A stretch of 64,000 nt of DNA, taken from Lachnospiraceae bacterium. Lineage in GTDB: Bacteria > Bacillota > Clostridia > Lachnospirales > Lachnospiraceae. The stretch lies in NCBI GenBank assembly GCA_028689655.1, contig JAQVCT010000003.1:158005-222004 (forward strand), written 5' to 3'. Below, piece after piece: positions 53,451 to 62,710 of the stretch. How positions within the stretch are numbered: the first letter of the stretch is position 1; each line of letters starts with the position of its first letter. A model generated the notes under the pieces. It was not told the DNA's origin, ran no database searches, and saw nothing but the letters and a program-made list of their open reading frames with translations. The translations under genes were made by a program, and so were the position numbers.

Positions 53451-54770
53451 TTATAACTGAATCTCTACGAAGATGGCATAGATTGCCTTGATGGCTGCCT
53501 CGAAGTCCTCGTTGCGCACACCGATGATGATGTTCAGCTCCGAAGAACCCTGGTCGATCATCTTCACATTGACATTGGCGTGAGCCAGTGCGGAGAAGAT
53601 CCTGCCTGCTGTACCTCTCGTGGCTTTCATGCCACGTCCCACTACTGCTACCAGCGCCAGATCCGCCTCCAACTCGATGGAGTCAGGGTTGACTGCCTTG
53701 TGAATCCCAGCCAGTACGCTCTGTTCCTTTTCTGAGAATTCTGACTGGTGGACAAATACGGTCATGGTATCAATTCCGGAAGGGGTATGCTCAAAGGAGA
53801 TTCCATTTTCCTCGAATACCTGTAATACTTTTCTGCCAAAACCAATTTCCGAGTTCATCATATCTTTATCGATATTGATGGAACAGAATCCTTTCTTTCC
53901 TGCAATACCGGTGATGACATATTTCGGTCTCTGACAGGTGCTTTCCACGATCCAGGAACCGTTATCCTCCGGTGCGTTGGTGTTCTTAATATTAATGGGA
54001 ATGCCAACCTTACGAACCGGGAAAATGGCATCCTCATGGAGAACACTGGCACCCATATAACTCAGCTCTCTTAACTCGCGGTAAGTGATGGTGTCAATTC
54101 CCTTTGGATTGCTGATGATCCTGGGGTCCGCAACGAGGAAGCCCGATACGTCCGTCCAGTTCTCATAGACATCTGCATGCACTGCCTTTGCCACGATGGA
54201 ACCTGTGATATCGGAGCCTCCTCTGGAGAATGTATGCACGGTTCCGTCAAGCTTTGCCCCATAGAATCCCGGGATAACTGCATACTCGACTTTTTTCAGT
54301 CGTTTGGAGAGCACTTCATCTGTCTTGTCGGCAATAAAGTTTCCTTCTTCATCGAAAAAGACTACTTCCGCTGCATCGATAAATTCAAAGCCAAGATAGT
54401 TCGCCATGATGATACCGTTCAGATATTCTCCACGGCTGGCTGCATAATTTGATCCTGCTTTTTTCTTAAAATTGTCCTCTATCTTTTCAAACTCTTTATC
54501 AAGAGATAACTTTAACTGTAACCCGTCTATGATCTCCTGATATCTCCCCTGAATATCCTTTAATTCTTTGGAGAAATCCTCATCCTCCTCCGCCAAAGCG
54601 TAGGTAGTATAGAGCATATCCGTCACTTTTGTGTCTTTGCTGTGTCTCTTACCCGGTGCTGACGGCACCACATATTTTCTATTGGCATCCGCTCTGATGA
54701 TATCTCCAACCTTTTCGAACTGCGCTGCACTTGCTAAAGAACTTCCGCCAAACTTAACTACTTTTTTCAT
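53451..54770 (-). CDS. Aspartate kinase (monofunctional)
   Basis: A 439-residue enzyme phosphorylating aspartate, the entry to lysine, threonine and methionine. N-terminal MKKVVKFGGSSLASAAQFEKV, FIDAAEVVFFDEEG, and FSRGGSDITGSIVAKAV form the kinase domain. Two ACT domains follow (about 300-439, with VAVVGRGMKATRGTAGRIFSALAHANVNVKMIDQGSSELNIIIGV). It probably belongs to the ThrA/LysC type III group, feedback-regulated through ACT. It lies downstream of hom and the phosphoglycerate mutase-like gene, with a family B repeat in the gap. GAGGAG precedes ATG. Confidence 0.95.
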   Translation of the reverse strand: MKKVVKFGGSSLASAAQFEKVGDIIRADANRKYVVPSAPGKRHSKDTKVTDMLYTTYALAEEDEDFSKELKDIQGRYQEIIDGLQLKLSLDKEFEKIEDNFKKKAGSNYAASRGEYLNGIIMANYLGFEFIDAAEVVFFDEEGNFIADKTDEVLSKRLKKVEYAVIPGFYGAKLDGTVHTFSRGGSDITGSIVAKAVHADVYENWTDVSGFLVADPRIISNPKGIDTITYRELRELSYMGASVLHEDAIFPVRKVGIPINIKNTNAPEDNGSWIVESTCQRPKYVITGIAGKKGFCSINIDKDMMNSEIGFGRKVLQVFEENGISFEHTPSGIDTMTVFVHQSEFSEKEQSVLAGIHKAVNPDSIELEADLALVAVVGRGMKATRGTAGRIFSALAHANVNVKMIDQGSSELNIIIGVRNEDFEAAIKAIYAIFVEIQL

Positions 54771-54792
54771 TCTGATTACTCCTCATATTGAA

Positions 54793-54894
54793 CATCAGCC
54801 CATTTTAAATTTGTCCTGTGAAGGAACTACGGTTCCTTGATCCCTTTGGGATAACCCTTCCTCCGAAAGCATTACATTGGACAAATGTGCTGAC
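54793..54894. repeat. About 102-bp dispersed palindromic element (family B), copy 2
   Basis: Ends ATCAGCCCATTTTAAATTTGTCC-like and GGACAAATGTGCTGA-like pair, with internal ATCCC-TTT-GGGAT. The sequence is clearly related throughout to 28599-28701 in the same orientation. It lies between two genes of one operon. Confidence 0.8.
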
Positions 54895-54902
54895 ACTGTA
54901 TG

Positions 54903-56132
54903 TCACAGGTCTGTCTCGACCTTGATGGTATCTGTGTCGAACAGCTTATCCAGGATCTCATGTCCTCTTGCCACGAAATTGCCGCTGGCACTGGCTTCCT
55001 CTTCATTATAGTTCCAGGTATGACTTTCCAGCTTTGTACTATCGTATAATAAATAGGGAACATTATCCGATGTATGGGTACGTACGCGCACTGGCGTAGG
55101 GTGATCCGGCAAGACCAGTAACCTGAAGTCGACGCCTTTATTCTCCAGATCCGCTGTCAGTGGTCCGATGATTCTCTGATCCAGGTATTGTATCGCCTGG
55201 ACTTTCCGCTCCACGCTTCCCTGATGTCCCATCTCGTCCGGTGCCTCCACATGGATGTATGCGAAATCATAGCCATCCTCCGTGAGTGCCTTCACAGCGG
55301 CATCCTTTTTTCCTTCATAATTGGTGTGAAGTCCGCCGTTGGCTCCCTCCACTTCGACTACGCCCATGCCTGCTCCCACTGCGATTCCTTTCAGTAAATC
55401 CACAGCGGATATCATGACTCCCTTTTTCCCTGTCTTTTCTGTAAAGTCTGACAGTAAGGGTTTGGTGCCTGCCCCCCAGAACCAGCAGCAGTTGGCCGGG
55501 TTCAGCCCTGCTTTCCTGCGGGCTATATTCAGTGGATGATTCACTAAGATCTCGTAGCTCTTTTCCATCATCTCACACAGTGCCTGATTTTCCGGTAAAT
55601 ATTGTCCGATCACCTGGGTGAGCACGTCGTGGGGCGGTGTCAGTTCCACCACTTCCCCTTTATCCCAGATGAGACAGTGGCGGTAACTGGTACCAAGATA
55701 GAATCTGTAGGTATCTGTCTCCAACTCCTTACGTACTGCATCCAGCAGAATTTCGCAGTCTTCCGTACTGATCTCGCTGGAACTGTGATCGATAATGGTC
55801 TTTTCCTCAAAGGGTACATCGTCCTCAGATATGGTGACAATATTGCACCGAATGGCGATATCGGTGTCTTTCATGGGTACTCCGATGCTGAGTGCCTCCA
55901 ATGGAGAACGACCGGAATAGTAAACCCCGGGGTCATATCCCATGACCGACAGATTCGCGGTATCAGAACCCGGCTTCATGCCGTCGGGTATGGTATGCAC
56001 CATCCCCACTTCTCCCATCTTACTAAGCTTGTCCATTGCAGGTGTCTCGGCATATGCAAGTGGTGTCTTATTCCCTATTGCCGCAATGGGCTCATCAGCC
56101 ATTCCATCCCCAAGTACTACTACGTATTTCAT
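54903..56132 (-). CDS. Cofactor-independent phosphoglycerate mutase-like protein (ApgM family)
   Basis: A 409-residue alkaline-phosphatase-superfamily protein. The metal and phosphoserine region is YVVVLGDGMADEPI...GSDTANLSVMGYDP; further metal ligands lie in YIHVEAPDEMGHQG and VLPDHPTPVRVRTHTSDNVPYLLY. In many Firmicutes and Bacteroides this family stands beside hom and thrC and has been proposed to act as an alternative homoserine kinase; here it lies between hom and aspartokinase, which supports that reading. It may therefore complete threonine synthesis in the absence of ThrB. ATG 56132 is preferred; hom ends 5 bp upstream. Confidence 0.85.
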   Translation of the reverse strand: MKYVVVLGDGMADEPIAAIGNKTPLAYAETPAMDKLSKMGEVGMVHTIPDGMKPGSDTANLSVMGYDPGVYYSGRSPLEALSIGVPMKDTDIAIRCNIVTISEDDVPFEEKTIIDHSSSEISTEDCEILLDAVRKELETDTYRFYLGTSYRHCLIWDKGEVVELTPPHDVLTQVIGQYLPENQALCEMMEKSYEILVNHPLNIARRKAGLNPANCCWFWGAGTKPLLSDFTEKTGKKGVMISAVDLLKGIAVGAGMGVVEVEGANGGLHTNYEGKKDAAVKALTEDGYDFAYIHVEAPDEMGHQGSVERKVQAIQYLDQRIIGPLTADLENKGVDFRLLVLPDHPTPVRVRTHTSDNVPYLLYDSTKLESHTWNYNEEEASASGNFVARGHEILDKLFDTDTIKVETDL

Positions 56133-56136
56133 TTCA

Positions 56137-57336
56137 TTATGCCTCCACACGAATTCTGCTGATCATATTGCATTTTGCTGACGCTTCATTAAATGCCTTT
56201 TCGCTCATGGCCTCCGTCACACCGCCCACTTCTCCTGCCACATCTGCTTCCACAAACTGCATTTTCCCGAAGGCTTTCTCCGCATCCTCTCTGGTACCCT
56301 TCACACGGACGAAAAACGGTCTCACATCCTCTTCCATACTGGAAATCTCCAGATTATCTTCCTCCCAGAAGCAGAAGATCGTCTTGCCGATATGCTTTGC
56401 ACAGTCGATTACATCAGATACAACAGCACTTGCCGTTGGCAGCTTCCCAGCACCTTTTCCATAGTACATGGTACTTCCCAACGTATTGCCGTGTACCATC
56501 ACTGCGTTAAAGACATCGTTCACACCATACAGTGGATTTTCACTGTTGATCATGCAGGGAGATACAAATGCAAAATATTTCTCGTCCACACATTTGCTCT
56601 TCGCAATGAGTTTAATGGTATATCCTAATTTCTTCGCATACTTAAAATCGTTTGTGGTGATCTTGGTAATACCCTCTGTATAAATATGTTCAAAATCTAC
56701 ATTCTTACCATATACCAATGAAGAAAGAATGGCAATCTTACGGCATGCATCATAGCCTTCCACATCTGCTTCCGGATTTTTCTCCGCATATCCTTTTGCC
56801 TGTGCTTCCTTCAACACTTCATCAAAGTCAGAACCTTCCCGCTCCATCTTGGTGAGAATATAATTGGTGGTACCATTTAAGATACCGGATACAGAGTCAA
56901 TCTTCTCCGGTGTCAGAGATGCATTGATAGGACGGATAATGGGGATACCGCCGCCCACACTGGCCTCGAATAAATAATTACAATTGTGTTCTCTCGCCAT
57001 ACGAATCAGTTCCGGTCCATGTTTTGCTACCAATTCCTTATTGGAAGTACACACACTTTTTCCCTGGAGCAATGCTTTTTTGCTGAAGGTATATGCCGGC
57101 TCTATTCCGCCCATCGCCTCGCAGACCACTGCGACCTCCGGATCATTTAAAATGGTATCCACATCGTGTACCACTAAATTTTCATAAGGATCTCCCGGGA
57201 AATCTCTCAGATCCAGGATGTATTTCACGTCCACTTCATCCCCCGCTTTTTTATTGACCATGTCCTGATTGGTCTTGATGACTTCTACGATTCCGCTTCC
57301 CACTGTGCCGTATCCTAATACTGCTACCTTTACCAT
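56137..57336 (-). CDS. hom: Homoserine dehydrogenase
   Basis: A 399-residue enzyme reducing aspartate semialdehyde to homoserine. N-terminal Rossmann VKVAVLGYGTVGSGIVEVI, VVCEAMGG, and the catalytic region SVGGGIPIIRPINASL...GILNGTTNYIL with AKGYAEKNPEADVEGYDACRK. The C-terminal region, FFVRVKG...DAEKAFGKMQFVE, is a short ACT-like remnant. AGGAG precedes ATG 57336. It is followed closely by the phosphoglycerate mutase-like gene and then aspartokinase. Confidence 0.96.
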   Translation of the reverse strand: MVKVAVLGYGTVGSGIVEVIKTNQDMVNKKAGDEVDVKYILDLRDFPGDPYENLVVHDVDTILNDPEVAVVCEAMGGIEPAYTFSKKALLQGKSVCTSNKELVAKHGPELIRMAREHNCNYLFEASVGGGIPIIRPINASLTPEKIDSVSGILNGTTNYILTKMEREGSDFDEVLKEAQAKGYAEKNPEADVEGYDACRKIAILSSLVYGKNVDFEHIYTEGITKITTNDFKYAKKLGYTIKLIAKSKCVDEKYFAFVSPCMINSENPLYGVNDVFNAVMVHGNTLGSTMYYGKGAGKLPTASAVVSDVIDCAKHIGKTIFCFWEEDNLEISSMEEDVRPFFVRVKGTREDAEKAFGKMQFVEADVAGEVGGVTEAMSEKAFNEASAKCNMISRIRVEA

Positions 57337-57349
57337 AATAATCTCCTCG

Positions 57350-57480
57350 TTTCGTTTGTCTTTTATTTCTGTTTTTATTCTTGTCTTTTATTCCTGGTTT
57401 TTATTCCTGTCCTTTATTCCTGCTTTTATTTCTGGTTTTTATCTCTGTCTTTATTCCTGTCCTATTCTGTCTGTATTACT
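57350..57480. repeat. Imperfect pyrimidine-rich tandem repeat before hom
   Basis: Units of about 12 bases such as TTTATTCCTGTC recur roughly ten times. The block occupies the gap between the ACT gene and hom, and on the transcribed strand is purine-rich (GACAGGAATAAA). It is not a hairpin. Confidence 0.75.
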
Positions 57481-57527
57481 CTTTCTTTCCATTCGTTACA
57501 CTTTTCACACACCATCTAAGGTTTCCC

Positions 57528-57971
57528 TTATTCCTTGGCTATGATCTTCACATAGTGTACACCCGGCTGCTTCTCCATGGAATCCACCATCTCAGAGATA
57601 TCCCCCGTGTCAGACAGGATCTGTACACTGATGCTCAGGGATGCCACCCCATTGATGGGAATACTCTGATGAATCGTCAGGATATTCGCCCTGTATTCCG
57701 CCACTATTTTCAATATATCTGACAGCAGTCCCGGTTCATCATCCATCTGGAAGGTCAGTGTGATGGTCGTTCCTGCTGCCGTATCATGAAATGGAAAGAT
57801 ATCTTCCTTATATTTATAGAAAGAACTTCTGCTGATTCCCACCTTGTCCACGGCTTCCTGAACAGACAGCACCTTGCCAGACTCTATCAGTCTCTTGGCT
57901 TCCACTACCTTGAGCAATACCTCCGGCAGTGCTTTTTTCCTAACTACAAAATATCCTGTAGCCTCTCCCAT
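57528..57971 (-). CDS. pheB: ACT domain protein, PheB/UPF0735 type
   Basis: A 147-residue protein. Residues about 1-65 carry a helix-turn-helix-like segment (SVQEAVDKVGISRSSFYKYKEDIFPF), and residues 70-147 an ACT domain (TLTFQMDDEPGLLSDILKIVAEYRANILTIHQSIP). This is the PheB/UPF0735 layout, which is often encoded next to hom in Firmicutes and presumably senses an amino acid. ATG 57971 follows AAGGAG; upstream in-frame starts lack a ribosome site. It opens the hom-PGM-ask group. Confidence 0.9.
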   Translation of the reverse strand: MGEATGYFVVRKKALPEVLLKVVEAKRLIESGKVLSVQEAVDKVGISRSSFYKYKEDIFPFHDTAAGTTITLTFQMDDEPGLLSDILKIVAEYRANILTIHQSIPINGVASLSISVQILSDTGDISEMVDSMEKQPGVHYVKIIAKE

Positions 57972-58191
57972 ACCAATCTCCTTGTCTCTTACACAAACAC
58001 ATTTGTTTTTCAACGTTTCTGCATCGCGGACACCTGTGTGCCGTCGAGAGATATTGTAGCATAATACATAAAACCATGCAAGCACTTTTGTACATTATTT
58101 CATATCCTGGATTTACTGTAATTTTGCAGACCTATTGCAACGGCTTAGCTGTAATTACTTTGGCAAAAGGAAAGGTTGCATTTAATCTTAA

Positions 58192-58225
58192 AAAAATAAG
58201 CCCTGGCATACCAAGACTTATTTTT
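58192..58225 (-). terminator. Terminator of the toxin-antitoxin operon
   Basis: AAAAATAAG pairs with CTTATTTTT, with CTGG/CCAAG pairing inside, just after the toxin stop codon at 58249. It also faces the upstream region of pheB. Confidence 0.65.
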
Positions 58226-58248
58226 ACCTTAGAACATTATATGCTTAT

Positions 58249-58635
58249 TTATTGTAATTCCCATAACATCGTTCTCCATTCTTCTACAGGATAGTGTTTA
58301 ATATTCCCAGTAACAAGTTTGGATTTTGTCCGTTTAGCTGCCCAGTAGAATTTTTTGTCAGTTTCATCTCTCGTATCCATATAAGGAATGGGCTCATTAC
58401 TGTCTAACTCTACCAGTATTGCATTGTCACGAAACCATTCCATTACAAATTTGATCGTTTCTCTGTCTAGTCGAAACTTTGGACTTTTCATTTTTCTTTC
58501 ATATTCTTCTAAAATTTCATTTGTCACAATAACATCATAAATATCATCAAACACATTGTTCATAAATTTTCTTGCGACACCGTTTTGAGATATCAAGGAT
58601 GAAATAATAATGTTAGTATCAATCACTATTTGCAT
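58249..58635 (-). CDS. PIN-domain toxin (VapC-like endoribonuclease)
   Basis: A 128-residue nuclease of the small PIN family (PIN_3/COG1569 type). Acidic ligands: VIDTNIIISSL at the N-terminus, EILEEYERK in the middle, and DETDKKFYWAAKRT near residue 92; the fourth lies in LVTGNIKHYP. It probably cleaves RNA when the antitoxin is degraded. It starts 3 bp after the antitoxin stop codon. Confidence 0.88.
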   Translation of the reverse strand: MQIVIDTNIIISSLISQNGVARKFMNNVFDDIYDVIVTNEILEEYERKMKSPKFRLDRETIKFVMEWFRDNAILVELDSNEPIPYMDTRDETDKKFYWAAKRTKSKLVTGNIKHYPVEEWRTMLWELQ

Positions 58636-58638
58636 TTC

Positions 58639-58842
58639 CTAATCCTCTTCGTGAATGATTTTATCTATTTCTTCCATTGTCATATTTCTATCCGTATATT
58701 TTTTGCATTCTGTTTCAAATTGTTGTCTCGCAGTTGTTTTTTTATTTCTGCTTTTAACCATACTTCTTGCCAGACTAATTACTACTACCTGTTCTTCTGG
58801 CATTAATGAACTTAACAAATCCATTTCTTTTGTAGCAAACAT
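58639..58842 (-). CDS. Antitoxin of the PIN toxin
   Basis: A 67-residue acidic/basic peptide, MFATKEMDLLSSLMPEEQVVVISLARSMVKSRNKKTTARQQ followed by FETECKKYTDRNMTMEEIDKIIHEED. The C-terminal acidic segment probably wraps the toxin. GGGAGG precedes ATG 58842. The module is more AT-rich than its neighbours, in keeping with acquisition by transfer. Confidence 0.8.
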   Translation of the reverse strand: MFATKEMDLLSSLMPEEQVVVISLARSMVKSRNKKTTARQQFETECKKYTDRNMTMEEIDKIIHEED

Positions 58843-59196
58843 AATATCGCCTCCCACTAAAATCATTCTTCTTTCCTTGCTTGATATTTATAATTTCAAC
58901 AGGGAAAGCTATTTTGCTTATCCCTGATAATTTTTAGAGATAAGCCCTTCTTAAAATTAAAGCAGATATTTCCATTTTGATTTATCTGCCCATTCACTGT
59001 TTCTTATGTTTTCTGGCTCAATCATTTACTGAGCAACGTTTCTAAATCTTGCATTTATATTATAATTACATTTCTTAATTATATTCTATCGTATTTTATG
59101 TGATTGTCAAATGAATTTATTCCTAATTAAGTGCATTGAAAATTTTGCTCTGTTTTTTAAAGACTGCAGTGCAGTCCTCCGTATTTACACCATGGT
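58843..59196. other. AT-rich gap without recognised content
   Basis: The 354 bp between the antitoxin and the NhaC gene are AT-rich with no open frame of interest. Candidate promoter elements for the antitoxin (TATAAT-like strings near 59085) cannot be ranked. No terminator for the NhaC gene is evident. Confidence 0.4.
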
Positions 59197-60762
59197 TCAG
59201 TCGATTGTTTTTTCCACATTGGTGTAGTCAATGTCTGTAGCAAACTTTTTATTGATAATGAGCAGTACGACTCCCAGCAGTATGAGGGTGAAGGCAATGG
59301 CAATAAAATCATTGCTCACAATACCCATGATAATGTAGCCCACTGCACAGCATGATGCCGCCACACCTGCATACACCACCTGGGTGGATACATGGTCGAT
59401 ATGATTGCAGGCTGCTCCTGTGGAGGAGAGGATCGTGGTATCCGAGATGGGGGATACATGATCTCCAAATACTGCACCCGCCAGGATAGATCCCAGTACA
59501 GGCATTATCAGATGTGCGGTTGCTGCCGGCGAACAGATGGCTGCACCGATAGGAATGAGCAATGCCATGGTTCCCCAGGATGTTCCTGTTGCGAAGCCTA
59601 AAAATGCTGCAACTGCAAAGGTAACTGCCGGGAGGATGAATGTGGGGAAGCTGCTGTTATTTACCATGTTACCCACAAAGCCGCCTGTGTTCAGATAATC
59701 CATACTGCAGATACCACCGATGGTCCATGCCAGGATCAGAATGGCAAATGCAGGCACCATGGATTTGATTCCTTCTGTGATACCATCCATGAACTCTGAA
59801 AATGAGATCACCCTGCGTGGGACAAACAGGAAGAACGCCACAACAAGTGCAATAAAGCTTCCTATTACCAAGGATAAGGAAGAATCACAATTACCAAAAG
59901 AAGACAGGAAGGTATATCCTCCGCCAAATGCGCCACCCGTGTAAGCCATTGCCATGACAGTTGCCACGATCAGTACCAGAATAGGGATGACCAGATCATA
60001 CACTTTACCTTTGTCAGATACTTTTTGCTGATTTACTTCGTCTGTCCTGATAGAACCCTGACTGGAGAAAAGATCACCATTTTCAATAGCGTTTTTCTCA
60101 AATCTGCCCATGGGTCCAAAATTCAGATTGGTCAGGCATACGATGGCCACCATCACGATGGTGGTGATGGCATATAAATTATAAGGAATTAATCTTACGA
60201 AGGTAGACATCCCATTACCCACACCTGCTTCCTCTATGTAGGTTGCCACGGAAGCACCCCAGCTGGACACAGGCGCGATAATACAGATAGGTGCCGCTGT
60301 GGCATCCAGTAAATATGCCAGTTTTGCTCTGGAGATCCTGTGCTTGTCCGTAACCGGACGCATGACCGTACCAACAGATAAACAGTTAAAATAATCATCA
60401 ATAAAGATCAAACATCCCAGTGCGCTGGTTGCAAGAGATGCACCTCTTCTGGTCTTGATCTTATGTACAGCCCAATTGCCGTAAGCCGCTGATCCGCCTG
60501 CTTTCGTCACTACTACTACAAGTGCTCCTAATAATCCTAAAAAGATCAGGATATTTACATTTCCGCTCATTCTCTCTCCCATAACACTAAATGTGGTCGA
60601 AATCATCGCGATGGGATTTCCATAACTATAGATCAATGCGCCTGATAAGATACCTATTACCAAAGATGAGATTACTTCTTTTGTAATCAGGGCAAGTACA
60701 ATCGCAATAATCGGTGGCAGTAAGGAAAACCATCCATAATTAAATACTTGTAATGCTTCCAT
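59197..60762 (-). CDS. Na+/H+ antiporter family protein (NhaC type)
   Basis: A 521-residue transporter with about twelve helices. Characteristic blocks: LALITKEVISSLVIGILSG, LGCLIFIDDYFNCLSVGTVMRPV, DATAAPICIIAPVSSWGASVATYIE, LGFATGTSWGTMALLIPIGAAI and GAVFGDHVSPISDTTILSSTGAACNHIDHVSTQ. These are shared by NhaC and by amino-acid-type exchangers such as MleN and ArcD-like carriers, so the substrate is open. The start is uncertain: ATG 60762 has AGAGGG close in front; ATG 60774 has no ribosome site. Confidence 0.88.
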   Translation of the reverse strand: MEALQVFNYGWFSLLPPIIAIVLALITKEVISSLVIGILSGALIYSYGNPIAMISTTFSVMGERMSGNVNILIFLGLLGALVVVVTKAGGSAAYGNWAVHKIKTRRGASLATSALGCLIFIDDYFNCLSVGTVMRPVTDKHRISRAKLAYLLDATAAPICIIAPVSSWGASVATYIEEAGVGNGMSTFVRLIPYNLYAITTIVMVAIVCLTNLNFGPMGRFEKNAIENGDLFSSQGSIRTDEVNQQKVSDKGKVYDLVIPILVLIVATVMAMAYTGGAFGGGYTFLSSFGNCDSSLSLVIGSFIALVVAFFLFVPRRVISFSEFMDGITEGIKSMVPAFAILILAWTIGGICSMDYLNTGGFVGNMVNNSSFPTFILPAVTFAVAAFLGFATGTSWGTMALLIPIGAAICSPAATAHLIMPVLGSILAGAVFGDHVSPISDTTILSSTGAACNHIDHVSTQVVYAGVAASCCAVGYIIMGIVSNDFIAIAFTLILLGVVLLIINKKFATDIDYTNVEKTID

Positions 60763-60854
60763 ATTCCCTCTCATTCTGTCGCTTTACGACTTTATCCATT
60801 TTCTCGCTACAATGCTTTAATCTGGCATTACAGCACTGTTTTATTATAATAAAA

Positions 60855-60877
60855 TAGAACCTGCATTGCAAGTTCTA
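60855..60877 (-). terminator. Terminator of the MFS transporter gene
   Basis: TAGAAC and TGCA pair with TGCA and GTTCTA (with one opposed mismatch) and are followed on the minus strand by TTTTATTAT. Confidence 0.65.
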
Positions 60878-60922
60878 TCTGTTATTCCATATATAGTCAT
60901 ATCTATTCACTTCCAATATGCT

Positions 60923-62209
60923 CTAATCCAGTTTTTCCGTGGATACAAAAGTAATCAGCATCCCAAAAGCTGCCATTGTAACGCTGATCAGCAGCAATGC
61001 TTTTACGCCGAATGCATCCAATACCATACCACCGATCAAGCTTCCTCCAATACTTCCCAGTGTGTTGGTCATAGTCATGAATGCCTGCCCCTTCACACGA
61101 TCCTTTGGCTTCATTAACGAGTTTACATAATATACTGACGATGGAACCTGCAGCGCAAATCCCAGAAACTGTGTGAGCTGGGCAACATAGACCCCATACA
61201 CATTAGGCGCCAGAAAGGTGAGCAGTGCCTTGACCATGAAAAATGTTACGGACACCTTGAGCAGCGTACTGCTCTGGAACTTACGAATCAGTAATGAGAA
61301 GCACAGCATGGTGGGCAACTCAATGGTCGCCGCAATGGCAAGGGCTGTTCCCATCTCACCGCTGCCGCCTCCATGATATTCCATCACCTGGAACATATAA
61401 TTGTTCAGCAGATTATGACTGATAAAGGAGAAGGTCACCGCCACCAGCAACAGGAAGAATCTCTTATAGTGAGTGAAAAAATTACCCTTGTCCAGTGTAA
61501 TCACTTTTTCGATGTGATTATTTTCTATATGCTCACTTTCTATATACTTACTTTCTATGTGCCCACTTTCTATGTTCTTATTTTCTATTTGCTTATTTTC
61601 TATATTCTTATTTTCTGCGCATTCATTATTCGCCGGCTCATCACGGAAGTAAAATGTCAGACTTGTCACAATCAATAACAGGTAGAAAAAGATAATCATC
61701 ATGGGTATGACATTCGTGTCATATTCTGCCACTAATTTTCCTGCAATATAGGACACCGCCGCATAGGTAACGGAACCAATGCCTCTTGCCAGCCCAAAAT
61801 TCACCGGGATTCCATGATTGATGCATTCCATACCAATAGCGTTCACCAGGGGTGTTAAGATCTGCAGTCCCGCAACAGCCACGCCGTAGAATACTCCGAT
61901 CAGCAGGAAATTCATATGAGGAATCAATAACGCTGCCGCAACCATGATAATGACAGCCGACCAGAAGGATATCATATAGCGAAGTGTCCCTCTTCTGCAA
62001 CGATCTGCAAAGTCAGCTACCACCGGCTGTAACAGTGCCGATATGATACCCGCCACTGCGATCACAAGCCCGATCTGAGAATTGCTGTAGCCCTTTGATA
62101 GGAGATAGACACTGGCGTAGGCGAATATAATACAAAAAGTTGCCCAAAAGCTTCCCTGTAATGCTGCATATCTTGGGGTTGGGGCTATCTGTTTTTCTTG
62201 ATTGGTCAT
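60923..62209 (-). CDS. MFS transporter, LacY/oligosaccharide:H+ symporter-like, with pentapeptide repeat loop
   Basis: A 428-residue permease with twelve predicted helices. The first half has YLLSKGYSNSQIGLVIAVAGIISALLQPVVADFADR, as in nucleoside- and sugar-type symporters. The central cytoplasmic loop between helices 6 and 7 (residues 199-235) is a low-complexity run of seven to eight pentapeptides (ENKNI, ENKQI, ESGHI). Substrate unknown. AGGAAGG precedes ATG 62209. It is followed by the NhaC-type gene, with a terminator between. Confidence 0.9.
   Translation of the reverse strand: MTNQEKQIAPTPRYAALQGSFWATFCIIFAYASVYLLSKGYSNSQIGLVIAVAGIISALLQPVVADFADRCRRGTLRYMISFWSAVIIMVAAALLIPHMNFLLIGVFYGVAVAGLQILTPLVNAIGMECINHGIPVNFGLARGIGSVTYAAVSYIAGKLVAEYDTNVIPMMIIFFYLLLIVTSLTFYFRDEPANNECAENKNIENKQIENKNIESGHIESKYIESEHIENNHIEKVITLDKGNFFTHYKRFFLLLVAVTFSFISHNLLNNYMFQVMEYHGGGSGEMGTALAIAATIELPTMLCFSLLIRKFQSSTLLKVSVTFFMVKALLTFLAPNVYGVYVAQLTQFLGFALQVPSSVYYVNSLMKPKDRVKGQAFMTMTNTLGSIGGSLIGGMVLDAFGVKALLLISVTMAAFGMLITFVSTEKLD
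61505..61615. repeat. In-frame 15-bp minisatellite inside the MFS gene
   Basis: Seven and a half 15-bp units (plus-strand pattern TTCTATATGCTCACT and variants) encode the ENKNI-type pentapeptides. The register E-x-x-x-I is the same as in the cls repeat, although the two genes are unrelated. Confidence 0.9.
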
Positions 62210-62262
62210 ACTGGTATTCCTTCCTAATCAGGCTGCTTTACGCCTCTTTGCGATTTATATCT

Positions 62263-62529
62263 TTATATCCACTCATAATCTCCGCCTGTCACCGCAAGAC
62301 TCAGGAGGACATCCATTTTCTCCACGTTCTCACCTCTTATGATATCCAACAGCTTCGCTGTTTCCTTTACCGTGGGCATCTCATCATCCGGTCCGATTTC
62401 CATCTCCACCATCTCTCCACAGTAAGGGCACACCATCGTGGGTCCCATCTGCAGTGACAGAAAACGCTGTCCACATTCACTGCATTCATAATATCCACAG
62501 AGCTCTGTTCCATCCGGTACATAATACAT
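62263..62529 (-). CDS. Small zinc-ribbon protein
   Basis: An 88-residue protein with a rubredoxin-like ribbon, ELCGYYECSECGQRFLSLQMGPTMVCPYCGEMVEME (two CxxC pairs). The helical C-terminal part is VKETAKLLDIIRGENVEKMDVLLSLAVTGGDYEWI. Proteins with this layout are common in Lachnospiraceae; the function is unknown. GGAG precedes ATG 62529. It lies 53 bp before the MFS gene and may be co-transcribed. Confidence 0.8.
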   Translation of the reverse strand: MYYVPDGTELCGYYECSECGQRFLSLQMGPTMVCPYCGEMVEMEIGPDDEMPTVKETAKLLDIIRGENVEKMDVLLSLAVTGGDYEWI

Positions 62530-62559
62530 AGTAATATCTCCATTCTGTCATTTAACTTT

Positions 62560-62710
62560 TATTTGTTATCTGTTGCCATCTATCTGTTTTCTTTTAACTG
62601 TTATCATCTATCTGTTGTCTTTTATCTGTTTTCTTTTAACTGTTATCATCTATCTGTTATATTTTATCTGCTGCCTTTTATCTATTGGCTTTTATCTGTT
62701 GGCTTTATTT
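62560..62710. repeat. Pyrimidine-rich tandem repeat between MBL and zinc-ribbon genes
   Basis: Units such as TTTTATCTGTTG and TTATCATCTATCTGT are repeated about ten times, with a longer duplication (TTTTCTTTTAACTGTTATCATCT, 62587 and 62630). It fills most of the 347-bp gap 62530-62876 together with the terminator at 62802. Confidence 0.8.
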
